A stretch of DNA of 64,000 nt, taken from NCBI GenBank assembly GCA_017518735.1, contig JAFWTY010000007.1, positions 62,001 through 126,000 of the forward strand. The letters are read 5' to 3'. Made by a program: the position numbers and the translations under genes. A model generated the notes under the pieces. That model searched no databases and was not told the DNA's origin. It saw only the letters and a program-made list of their open reading frames with translations. The stretch comes from Lachnospiraceae bacterium (GTDB taxonomy: Bacteria > Bacillota > Clostridia > Lachnospirales > Lachnospiraceae). Position 1 is the first letter of the stretch; the number at the start of each line of letters is the position of its first letter. Below, piece by piece: positions 18,419-28,200 of this stretch.

Positions 18419-18526
18419 GTGGAGAACAAGAAAGAACAATACGAAGAGCTGCAGATTGAAGTAGTGGAATTTGAGAGCGAGGATATTATTATCACAAGCC
18501 CTACAGACGGCCCCTGGGTTCCCTGA
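18419..18526 (+). CDS. Small 35-aa acidic peptide ending in TDGPWVP
   Basis: GTG start at 18419, eight bases after a GGAGG site, giving a 35-residue peptide: a polar Glu/Lys-rich head, then LQIEVVEFESEDIIITSP and a short Asp-Gly-Pro-Trp-Val-Pro end. I recall similar short ORFs in Lachnospiraceae, with a conserved Glu-Val-Val-Glu-Phe core and an Asp/Ile-Thr-Ser tail; their function is unknown to me, and some resemble ribosomal-peptide precursors. Here it trails the secreted beta-helix-like gene by 23 bp and is probably in its transcript. No modification enzyme is nearby. It is below the usual gene-calling length. Confidence 0.6.
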   Translation: MENKKEQYEELQIEVVEFESEDIIITSPTDGPWVP

Positions 18527-18570
18527 TTTAACGATTGGTTACTTTGTATTTCATGCAGGAATTTAATTTC

Positions 18571-18596
18571 AGGGCATCTGTAACCGCAGGTGCCCT
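18571..18596 (+). other. Stable hairpin between the small peptide gene and bioY
   Basis: A 10-pair stem (AGGGCATCTG / CAGGTGCCCT, one U-G pair) with a six-base loop. It lacks a following T-run, so it is either a weak terminator, an RNA 3' end or a leader hairpin of bioY. I see no BirA-type operator. Confidence 0.5.
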
Positions 18597-18634
18597 TCCA
18601 TTGCTACTTTTGATAAAGGAGGAAGAAACAAACA

Positions 18635-19186
18635 ATGCAAAAAACGACAAAACTTACAATACTTACCATAACCCGGGTAGCCTTAAGCACTGCAATCATC
18701 TGCGTACTAGGACCGCTTTCGTTTCCGCTTCCGATCAGCCCCGTTCCGATTTCTCTGGGCATCCTCGGAATCTTTCTTGCGGTATACGTAAACGGATGGA
18801 TGTGGGGAACGCTGAGTTGCCTTCTGTATATCTTACTCGGCTTTGTCGGACTGCCTGTTTTTGCAGGGTTTACGTCCGGACTTGCAAAGCTCGGAGGCCC
18901 GACCGGCGGCTACATCATCGGCTACATTCCGCTAGCACTCATCGCAGGATTTTTTATCGATAAATTTGAAAAAAAGATACCGCTTCACGTACTCGGAATG
19001 GTACTCGGAACCGCGGTTTGTTACCTACTCGGAACAACCTGGCTGGCTGTTTCGCTGAAGATGAGTTTTTCCGCGGCGCTGATGGCGGGTGTCATTCCTT
19101 ATATTCCGGCCGACATCGTGAAGATGATCATCACCATCGGAATCGGAATTCCCGTCCGGGCAGCGATCAGGAAGATGAACCAATAG
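18635..19186 (+). CDS. bioY: BioY biotin transporter, substrate-binding (S) component
   Basis: A 183-aa integral membrane protein with five to six helices. The BioY features are clear: LSFPLPISPVPISLGILGIFLA near the start, a GxxGLPVFAG loop, GGPTGGYIIGYI and the IPYIPADIVKMIITI motif near the end. BioY binds biotin with high affinity and works with the energy-coupling ECF module (EcfA, EcfA', EcfT), which is not in this window. The ribosome site is AAAGGAGGAAG. It is a single-gene unit: a hairpin lies upstream and a strong bidirectional terminator downstream. Biotin scavenging suggests dependence on external biotin, as in many gut and rumen clostridia. Confidence 0.93.
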   Translation: MQKTTKLTILTITRVALSTAIICVLGPLSFPLPISPVPISLGILGIFLAVYVNGWMWGTLSCLLYILLGFVGLPVFAGFTSGLAKLGGPTGGYIIGYIPLALIAGFFIDKFEKKIPLHVLGMVLGTAVCYLLGTTWLAVSLKMSFSAALMAGVIPYIPADIVKMIITIGIGIPVRAAIRKMNQ

Positions 19187-19217
19187 AAAAAAAGGCGTCT
19201 CACACGAGACGCCTTTT
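19187..19217. terminator. Bidirectional terminator between bioY and the minus-strand gene
   Basis: Perfect stem AGGCGTCTC / GAGACGCCT with loop ACAC, A-run before and T-run after, able to stop transcription from both sides. Confidence 0.93.
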
Positions 19218-19247
19218 ATAGTTCTTATATGTTTCTTTCGAAGTTTA

Positions 19248-19808
19248 TTATCCCTGGGGATTCTGCGGTCCCTGTCCGCCCTGCATCTGCTGCATTTTGC
19301 GCTGCATTTCTTCCATCTGTCTCTGCATTTCCGCCATTTTCTGTTGCATGGCAGCAGCATCCTGAGGGTTCTGAGGAGGCTGACCCATGGGTGCCTGCAT
19401 CGGCTGCTGCATCATAGGCTGTCCGGTCATGCCCGGTTGCATCATCGGCTGCATACCCTGCTGCATCATCTGCGGATTGCCCATCATCGGTCCGGCCTGG
19501 TAGATGGAATTCTGGTTGCGCTCCTTGATATCGATGGAAACAACCGCTTTTCCGATGCTTACCATGACATCGACAATTGCATTTTCATTCGGCACAAAAA
19601 CCTCTCTGGTATATGTTTTATTTGCACCTGTTCCGTTCCAGAAACTCTTGATTCCCTTGATCTTGACGGAAACATTTACGCCGACGGGAAAAGTCAGCAC
19701 GAGCGGATCCTGGTTTCTCGGAACCGTATATGTCTGGCGATTAACAACCACAACCATTTTTGCACCCGCATAGGGTGAATTACAATGGAAATATACATTA
19801 TTCTGCAT
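19248..19808 (-). CDS. Uncharacterised protein with beta-rich head and Met/Gln/Pro-rich tail
   Basis: A 186-aa protein. Residues 1-95 look like a compact beta-strand domain (VYFHCNSPYAGAKMVVVVN, VLTFPVGVNVSVKIKG, AVVSIDIKER) without known motif. Residues about 105-150 are low complexity with PMM/QGMQPMMQPGM-type repeats, then a Gln/Met helix (about 152-176) and a Gly/Gln/Pro end. No signal peptide or membrane helix. The AGGAGG ribosome site on the minus strand sits eight bases before the ATG. It has its own unit: terminator at its 3' side, and the giant gene's promoter region divergent at its 5' side. Met/Gln/Pro tails occur in proteins that bind other proteins or self-assemble, but nothing here specifies a partner. 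Confidence 0.75.
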   Translation of the reverse strand: MQNNVYFHCNSPYAGAKMVVVVNRQTYTVPRNQDPLVLTFPVGVNVSVKIKGIKSFWNGTGANKTYTREVFVPNENAIVDVMVSIGKAVVSIDIKERNQNSIYQAGPMMGNPQMMQQGMQPMMQPGMTGQPMMQQPMQAPMGQPPQNPQDAAAMQQKMAEMQRQMEEMQRKMQQMQGGQGPQNPQG

Positions 19809-19975
19809 TTTAAAATCCTCCTGAATGTATCAAAACCTCTTTCCAATTATAGCAAATTTTGTCCCGATTACATCCCTCTTTTTTATGAATTTTACATGTG
19901 GAAACTTATTTTTGCTTTTTTTCGATGAAAACTTGAAAAAACCACGAAAAAAACACGAAAAAATATCCCGAAATG

Positions 19976-20007
19976 TTGGACAAGTGTTGGACATTGGTTG
20001 GTATGAT
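19976..20007 (+). promoter_or_regulatory. Promoter P3 with 11-bp direct repeats before the second giant operon
   Basis: TTGGAC at 19976, TTGGACA at 19987 and a weaker third TTGGTA at 19998, each 11 bp apart; TATGAT at 20002 lies eight bases after the second repeat. The geometry equals that at 2996, 3118 and 56748. It falls about 65-95 bp upstream of ATG 20071, which supports that start rather than earlier in-frame codons. Confidence 0.75.
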
Positions 20008-20070
20008 TACAAAGTAAAATTGAAATCGTGGGTGCTTGTGCCCTTTTTAAAGAATATACAGGAGAAAAAA

Positions 20071-23000
20071 ATGCCGTACACCGAAGAACAGAAGAGAGAT
20101 TTTGATAAAAAAGCCGGATTTGAAAAACGAAAGTTTGAAGATATCTATTTTGATATCGCAAAGAGAGTAAATCGTCTCCCGGAACTCCCGGGTGTGGATC
20201 CGCATGACCAGCTCGCGAAAAGACCGCTGCCGAAAGAAATCTCAGATAAATATGGCAGAGCCGGTTTTGTAAGCGATCGTACCACATCGCATACCAGTAT
20301 ATTCTATTTTTATTTGATGGGTGTAAAGAAGATTCCTTTCAAGGATCTTGTTAAAATTACTCCGGAATCACCTGAATTTGAGGGCTATCTGGCTGATTAT
20401 GATAAGTTCTTAAGCGAAAACCCGGTGAAAGCATTTGGTGAATTTCCTGAGCCCGATCCGGTAACACGCAAGAAGAGCATCGGAAACTGGATGAATCTTT
20501 TTGCGGATTGCGGGGAAATGATGAAGGATTATAAATTCCCCGATATCGATTATTCCAATCCGGAAGAAGTGAAAAAATATGAAGACGAGCTGATCCTGCT
20601 CAGTAAGGTTGTAATGGATTACTCGCAGGAACTGGATCGTTTCGTGGAAGACAATTCTTATGATAAGATTTCGACTGTCAAAGGCGGAACGATGGCATAC
20701 TGGACGAAAAGGTCCTACGGCGACTGCCTTCAGAGTACGATGGGATTTCTGAATGAAGGATTCTTCCGTTCGCCGATGCAGGCCGGACCGAATCGGAGTT
20801 CAAAGGTGGATATAATGAATTCGGCTGTACAGCGTCATTCCTTTGTTAAGGAGAGTGCCTTCTTCAAAGGAAAAACGGTGGAGCAGTATTTGCATGCGAA
20901 AGAGGTCAATGTCACTTTAGGCTCATACAATCAGATGCTGAAAGCAAAAATGATAGAAAAGATCCCGGAACTGTCCGAGAAGGATGCCGTGGACTATCTG
21001 ACCGGAAGTAACAAGAACATTGAACCCAAACTTGAGGAAATCTCGAACGACGTAAAAAACAAACAGCGTATTAATTTCAATGTGGTAACACTGGATCGTT
21101 ACAACCGGTCCTTCCCTACCTTTTTGAAAGATTTGAAGGAAAGGGATAACTTTATAAATGCCCTGAACAATGCCAAAGGAAAAGATAATATCGATTTATA
21201 CATGCATGTAAAAAGTGATGCAGGATCGGCTCTTCGTAATTTGACCGAAAGGTCATTTACGAAACTTTATCAAGGTGGTGGCGCCACGGCGATGTCTTTT
21301 CTTAAGAAAGATGCCCTGGATCTGATCCGAATCGGAGGAATGACAGCAGAACAGCGCTGGGGCCGAAAGTATGCTTTTCTGGATAATCCGGAAGAGAAGA
21401 AAATGATGTATCGGATTGAAATCATGCGCGAGATGTATGAAGGCAAGACCGATATTACGATGGATTTGTATTTCTTTAACGAAGAGGGAAAACTCTACAA
21501 TTCCGGTGTTTGTTACATTGCCATGAAGCCTGCAACGGTAATTCGTCTGGCAAATCTTAAGGCGTATGTTGATGGTCTTCGAAAACAATACAGACAGACA
21601 TACCGTGAACTGCAAAACGCAGAGAACGGTTTAAGTGAAGAAGAAAAGCAGCTCTTAAACAATGACCAGAAATATGCCGCTTTTAAGGGAAAGCTTGCGG
21701 AAGTGATTCATAAAAGCAATACTCAGGATTTCGACGGAAATCTTGGATTATTGCTGAATGCAATGGATGAATACAAAGCGGCAGCAAAGGACTATGTAGC
21801 TACCCATGAAACCCAGCATTCTCCCAATGCCAACATTCGTGCATTGGAGGAACAGTGGGTTAAAACGGCCAAGGTAGCTGCACTTGGCGTTGATAAATAT
21901 TCCCATGAAATTAAGATACAGGCGGCGAATTTTGGATTGATTCCGGGTCAGGACGAGGAACTCACCGCTCCGAAATACTCCTATCACAGATTAGAAAAAA
22001 TCATAACGGAGCAGAACAATCTCAGGCCGAATACCGAGCTTCTGGAACAGCATAAAGAAATGCCGAAGGATTCCATGCTTCCCGATGACGAGATTGCCTG
22101 GGCTTTCCCTCCGGAAGGAGAAAAACATCCGGACTTTAACAAGGAACTGAAGGAGGAGAAATTACTTCAGCTTGACCAGCACGGCGGCGGATTTCTGAAT
22201 GATATACGCATTGAAAACAATTATGCGAAATTCGGAACCAGAGATTTCAAGCCTGGTGACAAAAGAATCGAAAGAATCGGTTTATCAGGCGACAGACCGC
22301 CGACAACTCAGTCTATTTTCCTGCTTTGGGTGCTCGGCACACAGGAAGACTTCAAAGTCGAGAATATAAAAGAACTCTTTGAATCACCCCGCATCGGAGC
22401 AGACGGTACCGTTTTAAATCAGGATCTGATCGATAAAAGAAAAGATCTCATGAAGAAATTCTTCGAATTCTATGAAAAGAATCCGACCGAAGATAACAAG
22501 AGCGATAAACAGTTCAAGGAATCCATCGAGAACTGGATGACGGTTTTCAATAAGGCAACCGAAAAAATGGGTCAGTATAAGCTGCCCGTGATAGATTACA
22601 CCGACAAAGATCAGGTTGCTCCATACATTGAGGACTTTAGTTTAATCGCGAAACTTTCCGTTGACTGTTGTCAGGAACTCCCTCATATTATCGGTGGCCA
22701 GTCCGGTAAAACCATAACCGGAAAACAGGCAGCAGGAACAACAGGAGGCGTCAATAATTACGACAAACTTCTTGCTAAATGGGAAGGCTATCAGTGCGTG
22801 ATTGACCCGGTTTACCACGGTTATGCTTCCGTATTCGTTCTTCCGTATAATACGCTTTCCGAATATGCCGTGAATGCATGCAGGCAGGCAACAGCCCGTG
22901 CTTTTTGCAAAACACAGGTGAATCCGTATGCCGGAAAGACAATGAGCGAAACGGTTGCGGAGTTAAATACTTCCGTTCTGTACAGAATTGAAGTCGATAA

Positions 23001-25143
23001 CGCAATCTCAACGGATAGCGGCTCCGAACTGCAGAAAAATGGGTGTTCCGGGTATCAGGAATCTTTGGGTTACTACCTTGGCAAAGGAAACACTTCGTTC
23101 GAATCGAAGGTTCAGAAAGCCTACGAAAAAAAGTTTGAAGAAAAAGCAGCAAGCTATTCGAAGAGTATCCTTGGGGCATGCAATAAATTCACCGCTTCAG
23201 CCGCACGATTCGGAAAAGATCTTTTTAAGAATGTCGGCGACAAAGCGGAAGATATGCAGAACTTTTTGAATGGAACCGCTTTGGCATACGGTAATCAGCC
23301 CAAAGCTGCGAAACTTATCGTGCAGGATGCGATGGAAAACCTTCTGCTGAACAACTATTATCGCAGAGTTACTATGGAACTCGGACTAAGACACAGTCAG
23401 TGCTTCAGAATCAACGGAAAGTCCGCAGAGGAGTTGTGGGGAGAAAAATACGCGAATGTGCAGGATGCCGATGAAAAGGAATTCCTGTATCAGGCAGAAA
23501 TCGTAAGACTCGCAGCGGAAGGCGGATCCAAAATCGAACTCCTTCATCTCGAGGTACATCACATACCGGGCAAGTACAGTATTGTTCCGGGTGGTTACGA
23601 TGTGGCAATGGAAACACCTGAAAAAATGCGTGAGATTGTTCAGTCTTCCCGTATCTATGATGTTGCCCTGGAGGAATACTTAAACGAATTAAAGGAAATC
23701 CAGAAGACGCTGTTGCGTACGCAGGATAACAAATCCGCCAATCGTTCCGGAAAAGACAGTCCTCGGGAAGGATCGGATTACTATCAGAATATGATGGTAT
23801 CTTTGGATAAGCTGATCGTGAATCTGCAGACCGAGGTAGAAAGCGGTTTTGACGGCCCTGAAACCGATAAGCTCGACAGAATGATTAATGAAATGCAGAA
23901 CAATGCCGATACGTATTATGAAAACCGAAAGGGTGTTATTTTTGGACCGATTCATGATTACGGACAGGTTCGTCTTAAGAATTCCAAGAAACTGGATGAA
24001 CTGACGGCAGGTTTCAAGGAACGTTTCAGAGTTCTTCGAAACGGATTTTCAAGCGGACTTACCGCTTCGGACGGAATTAAACTGAACAATACCTCTTCCA
24101 AATATCGCCGGTTATTCGTAGATGAGATCGGGGATTATATGAAGATTCCGAACAATAAGAAGGATGTGTATGAAAAGAAATATGCCGAGCTCGTTGCGTT
24201 CCATAATCTCGAAAAAATCAATACGATGCAGATTCCGACAAAGCCGTATCCGAGAAAGAACTATGAAATGGCTAAGAAGTATTTGAAACACCTCGTTACA
24301 AACGCGCAGGGATACAAAGATCTGAGCGTTTCGGATTCACGCAAATTCGAGCATTCCGCGGATGAACTCGAAAAACTTGCCGGTAATCCCGTATTCCAGA
24401 AACTGATGCGAGACAATCCCGATTTTACGGTGAAAAACTGGAGAGAAATTGAACAAAAAGCCGAAAAAAAGGTTGACCAGTTTGATAAAGAAATTGATCT
24501 GGTCATTGACAAAAACTCCTGCTATTCCCGTTGCCTTGTAGGTTTTGGAAAGAATGGCTTTTTAACACTGAAGGGAAAGGCCAAACCGGAACTGGATGCA
24601 ATCTATACGGAAGTGGAAGATTACAAGAAAGAACATCCCAATGCCGACATGAAAGACCCCGATTTGAAAGAGATTATTTTAGCCTGCAGAAAGCAGAAGG
24701 AAGATCAGAACTATTCGGACTGCGGAATAAAGATTATGCGTATGGATGCGAAAGGTTTAAAGCAAACATACAACAAGCTTACCACGATCATCCTGACACA
24801 GATGCTTTATGCGGATAACGAGGTATCCGACTTAATTCGTCAGAGCATGAGTGCGGATGAATTGCTGAATAATCAGGACCCGCAGCATGATAAGCAGACG
24901 ACTTACAAAGAAGTCGCAAAGTCGGTTCTGAAAAAACTCCTGAATGGAAAGGCACTGGAAGGGGATAACATCGAGAACACCTTACGTGACTTGGACAACG
25001 GAAAGCTGGCAGGACACATGACGAAGGAATTTGCCCAGGAGTTTGTCGAAAAGAGGGAACAGATTAAAGTAGCCGACAAGCTTGCGGAAGAAGCCGGAAA
25101 TGCCCATCATAACCAGGCACCGGGAGTGATGAACCCGAACTGA
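20071..25143 (+). CDS. Giant modular protein of 1690 aa, unknown function (two-module family A)
   Basis: The frame is open further upstream (to 19825), but ATG 20071 follows an AGGAG site (CAGGAGAAAAAA) and lies after promoter P3, so I place the start there. The protein contains two family A modules: YKFPDIDYSNP near bp 20530 and YKLPVIDYTDK near 22580, with the NGKSAEELWGEKY-type block near 21325 and 23405. The distance between modules (about 683 aa) matches modules 1 to 2 of the 3138- and 3002-aa proteins. It ends right after module 2 with a short Ala/His/Asn tail: the third module, linker and C-terminal domain are absent. No signal peptide or membrane helix. A 149-bp gap with a weak TATAAT (25207) but no strong terminator leads to the 3002-aa gene, so they are probably co-transcribed. 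Confidence 0.85.
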   Translation: MPYTEEQKRDFDKKAGFEKRKFEDIYFDIAKRVNRLPELPGVDPHDQLAKRPLPKEISDKYGRAGFVSDRTTSHTSIFYFYLMGVKKIPFKDLVKITPESPEFEGYLADYDKFLSENPVKAFGEFPEPDPVTRKKSIGNWMNLFADCGEMMKDYKFPDIDYSNPEEVKKYEDELILLSKVVMDYSQELDRFVEDNSYDKISTVKGGTMAYWTKRSYGDCLQSTMGFLNEGFFRSPMQAGPNRSSKVDIMNSAVQRHSFVKESAFFKGKTVEQYLHAKEVNVTLGSYNQMLKAKMIEKIPELSEKDAVDYLTGSNKNIEPKLEEISNDVKNKQRINFNVVTLDRYNRSFPTFLKDLKERDNFINALNNAKGKDNIDLYMHVKSDAGSALRNLTERSFTKLYQGGGATAMSFLKKDALDLIRIGGMTAEQRWGRKYAFLDNPEEKKMMYRIEIMREMYEGKTDITMDLYFFNEEGKLYNSGVCYIAMKPATVIRLANLKAYVDGLRKQYRQTYRELQNAENGLSEEEKQLLNNDQKYAAFKGKLAEVIHKSNTQDFDGNLGLLLNAMDEYKAAAKDYVATHETQHSPNANIRALEEQWVKTAKVAALGVDKYSHEIKIQAANFGLIPGQDEELTAPKYSYHRLEKIITEQNNLRPNTELLEQHKEMPKDSMLPDDEIAWAFPPEGEKHPDFNKELKEEKLLQLDQHGGGFLNDIRIENNYAKFGTRDFKPGDKRIERIGLSGDRPPTTQSIFLLWVLGTQEDFKVENIKELFESPRIGADGTVLNQDLIDKRKDLMKKFFEFYEKNPTEDNKSDKQFKESIENWMTVFNKATEKMGQYKLPVIDYTDKDQVAPYIEDFSLIAKLSVDCCQELPHIIGGQSGKTITGKQAAGTTGGVNNYDKLLAKWEGYQCVIDPVYHGYASVFVLPYNTLSEYAVNACRQATARAFCKTQVNPYAGKTMSETVAELNTSVLYRIEVDNAISTDSGSELQKNGCSGYQESLGYYLGKGNTSFESKVQKAYEKKFEEKAASYSKSILGACNKFTASAARFGKDLFKNVGDKAEDMQNFLNGTALAYGNQPKAAKLIVQDAMENLLLNNYYRRVTMELGLRHSQCFRINGKSAEELWGEKYANVQDADEKEFLYQAEIVRLAAEGGSKIELLHLEVHHIPGKYSIVPGGYDVAMETPEKMREIVQSSRIYDVALEEYLNELKEIQKTLLRTQDNKSANRSGKDSPREGSDYYQNMMVSLDKLIVNLQTEVESGFDGPETDKLDRMINEMQNNADTYYENRKGVIFGPIHDYGQVRLKNSKKLDELTAGFKERFRVLRNGFSSGLTASDGIKLNNTSSKYRRLFVDEIGDYMKIPNNKKDVYEKKYAELVAFHNLEKINTMQIPTKPYPRKNYEMAKKYLKHLVTNAQGYKDLSVSDSRKFEHSADELEKLAGNPVFQKLMRDNPDFTVKNWREIEQKAEKKVDQFDKEIDLVIDKNSCYSRCLVGFGKNGFLTLKGKAKPELDAIYTEVEDYKKEHPNADMKDPDLKEIILACRKQKEDQNYSDCGIKIMRMDAKGLKQTYNKLTTIILTQMLYADNEVSDLIRQSMSADELLNNQDPQHDKQTTYKEVAKSVLKKLLNGKALEGDNIENTLRDLDNGKLAGHMTKEFAQEFVEKREQIKVADKLAEEAGNAHHNQAPGVMNPN

Positions 25144-25292
25144 GAAAACGGACGGAAAAGTAGTAAAAAATGCCCCGAAAATGAAACCAAACCGGGCAAA
25201 ATAAGGTATAATTATTAGTTGTGGCTGTTTATGTTTTAAAAGCCGTACAAGAATGAAACCCATAACACTCATCTAAAGAAGGAAGAAAAGCC

Positions 25293-28200
25293 ATGGATGG
25301 AAAAAACCTGAATCAGAATAACGGACAACCCAATCAGAACCCGAATCCGCAGATTAACAACGGACAACCGATTGTAAACCCGAATCCGCAGATTAATAAC
25401 GGACAGCCGATTGTAAACCCGAATCCTCAGCCGGCAAATCAGGACTCCGATGATATTTATGTTTCGAAGTCTCTGAGAATTTTTGAAAAGAAAGAACCGG
25501 CTCCCCGAGCACAGCTTGGTCATTATGTCAGTGAACATCCCAGATATGCGGAACTTCAGAAGGCCACCGGAAATATGGGTATGTTGACGGGACGCCCCAG
25601 TACCAGCAAAAGCGTATTCGGAATCTGGCTGATCGGTAGAGAAAAGGATCCTCTTACCCTAGAGCAGGCAATGAATATGGTTCCCGGGAACCCCAAGCTG
25701 GAGGAGGAATTTAACAAATTCGTCGACTTTGTGGTTTCACATCCGACCAAGAGTACCGCGGACGCTCCGATTAAAGAAAACGATGCCGCAAATAATCTAA
25801 AAGCCTGGCTCGATGTAGTAGGAAAAGCTTGCGATGTTATCGGAGATTACAGATTCCCGGATATTGACTACAGTAACCCGAAAGAGGTGGAAAAGCATAT
25901 TGAAGAATTCAACGGGTTGGGAAGTTTTGTCTGGGACCTCGGTCAGGAGGGAGAAAAGGTTGTAAACCAGATTGCGAATTTCCCGAATCAATTGAAGGGG
26001 GAAAGAAAGGCGATTTCGGAAAAAATGAAACCGCTTTCAACATTCCAGGGATTCACAAATGCTTTTGCTATCGCAAATACGGAAAATCGGGACGACCTTC
26101 AATTTGAAACTAACATATACCGTCTGGCGGAAAACAGAATTCAATTTGGTATTCTTGCCAAGAAGAAGTATAGCGGGAAAACCGTTAAAGAGGCGGCAGT
26201 TAAGAATGCAAGTGAATTGTACGAGCCGTTTGTTGGCGCATATTCACAGGCCAATCCTTCCAATCACGGAATAGAAGATCCGAAACAGAGGATGGACATG
26301 GCCAAAGGATTCCTGCGCGGTGAGGATAACGGATTTAAAGAAGCCGTAATAAGGGATTATGAGAATACCAGAAAGATGACCCGCATCAAAATGGTGAATG
26401 CGGAACAGTTCTCGAATTTTAACAAATACGGGAATACACTGTTCAGAGAAATGAGGTCACACCGGGCTACCTTTGAGGAAGGGCTTTCTCCCGAAAAGAC
26501 GGCAGAAGAAATCAGTGCTTTCATAAAAACCGATGCCGGAAAGGCTGCTGTGTCTGCCGCACTCAAAGCATATGATGACGCTTTTGTCAAATTTGACCAG
26601 GACCGGTTTTATGAATTTGCCAAGAAAAACCCCATGGATACCATCCGAATCGGAGGAAAGACTCCGCAGGAACTCTGGGGGCAGAAATATGCGTCTCTTA
26701 AGAAAAGAGACAGGGAAATAATGTTCAAGGTAGAACTTGCTGCTGCTGCAGTTATGGGCAACGAGGGTATTACCTTTGAACAATATGCGGTCAATGAACG
26801 TGATGAAGTCGTAAAGATCGGGGAATACATAGCAGTTCCCGGTCCTGCAACACTGGAAATCAGAAGACAGTTCCTGCGGGAAATCCAGGGCCTTGGAGAC
26901 GAGGTAAGATGGGCGAAGAACTTTCTGGAGAAACCTTCGGTTCCGGTCGATGAGAGTTTAAAGCCGATTCATGAACAACTGAAAAAGCTTAATGGAGAGA
27001 TCTTAAAGGATAGTTCCATGAACTCCATGAAGTCCTATGTTCTGTTTAAGAGAGAGGTAGAAGAATACCTTGATGTTGCAGAGGCATATTATAAGGGCGC
27101 CGAGGAAAAACTAAGAGAAAAGAATGCAAGTCCGGAAACTCTGCAGAAGTTACAGAACGAGAAGGAAAACGTCATCGGTCAGGTTAAAGTGCGTTTGACA
27201 CAGGCAGAAAAAGTCGGAGAGTCGATGAAACTGGTTCCGCATGAACTGGAACTCCCGCCGGAAGAAGACACAACCTATACCTTCAGTAATATCAAAAACG
27301 CCATATTTAACATAACAGAACTGAAATACGACAGGGCGTTTGTTGTCAATGATAACCAAACAATCTATGATCAGAAGTTTTCCTGGCTGAATCGTAAAAT
27401 AGAAAAGAATTCTGTTCTTCCGCAAGACGGCTGGAATCAGGTCAAATCAGCCGCGAAGTTTGATATCCTTGCAACCGAGGCAGGGGAATACGATAAGCCG
27501 ATCGCAAGCGTTTTGCAAAATCGTGAATTGAAAAAAGCTCTTACGGATGCGGGCTTACCCGTAAAAAGATCTTCTTCCCTGGAGTCCATTTTCAATATAT
27601 GGTTGATGGGCCATAAAGGTTTTTCCGTTACCGAGGTAGCTAAATTTTCCTCAAAATTTGCCTCTTCGGGAACAATCCGGGACAAGAACGGAAAAGAATT
27701 CAATTGCAAAGACCTCATGAATGATTTTTTGGATTTTGCGAAAAAGAATCCTTATGATGTCAAGACCGAAACCAGAGATGCGTCGAAGACACGTCTGAAA
27801 ACTTGGCTGGAAATTTACGAGAAAGCCACGCAGGAGATTAAAGATTATACGCTCCCGAATATTGATTTACTGGATCCGGACCAGATTAAGGCACATGGAA
27901 GAGAATTCATGCTGCTTCGTAATATCGGTGTGGACGGCGTTCAGGAATGGGAACGCTTTATGAAGGGTGACAATAATATACGCGGTACATCCATGTCTTC
28001 CATCGGAGAAGAGGCACTCGGAAGCAGAGAACGTTTCTGGGGAATTCATTTCTTTTACCAGGATATGCAGTCGACACTCAGCGGTTTGCTTAACGGATAT
28101 CTTAACGGTATTTACCGCAATGAACCCGGATCTTTGTCTCTGGCGGCATATCGTCGCTGGAAATTTGATAAGGAATTTTCGCCTTACCGCGGAAAAAAAC

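Noticed and set aside
19825-20070. An N-terminal extension of the 1690-aa protein starting at 19825
   Set aside because: It would read through the promoter repeats and an AT-rich leader; ATG 20071 has a proper ribosome site and follows the -10.
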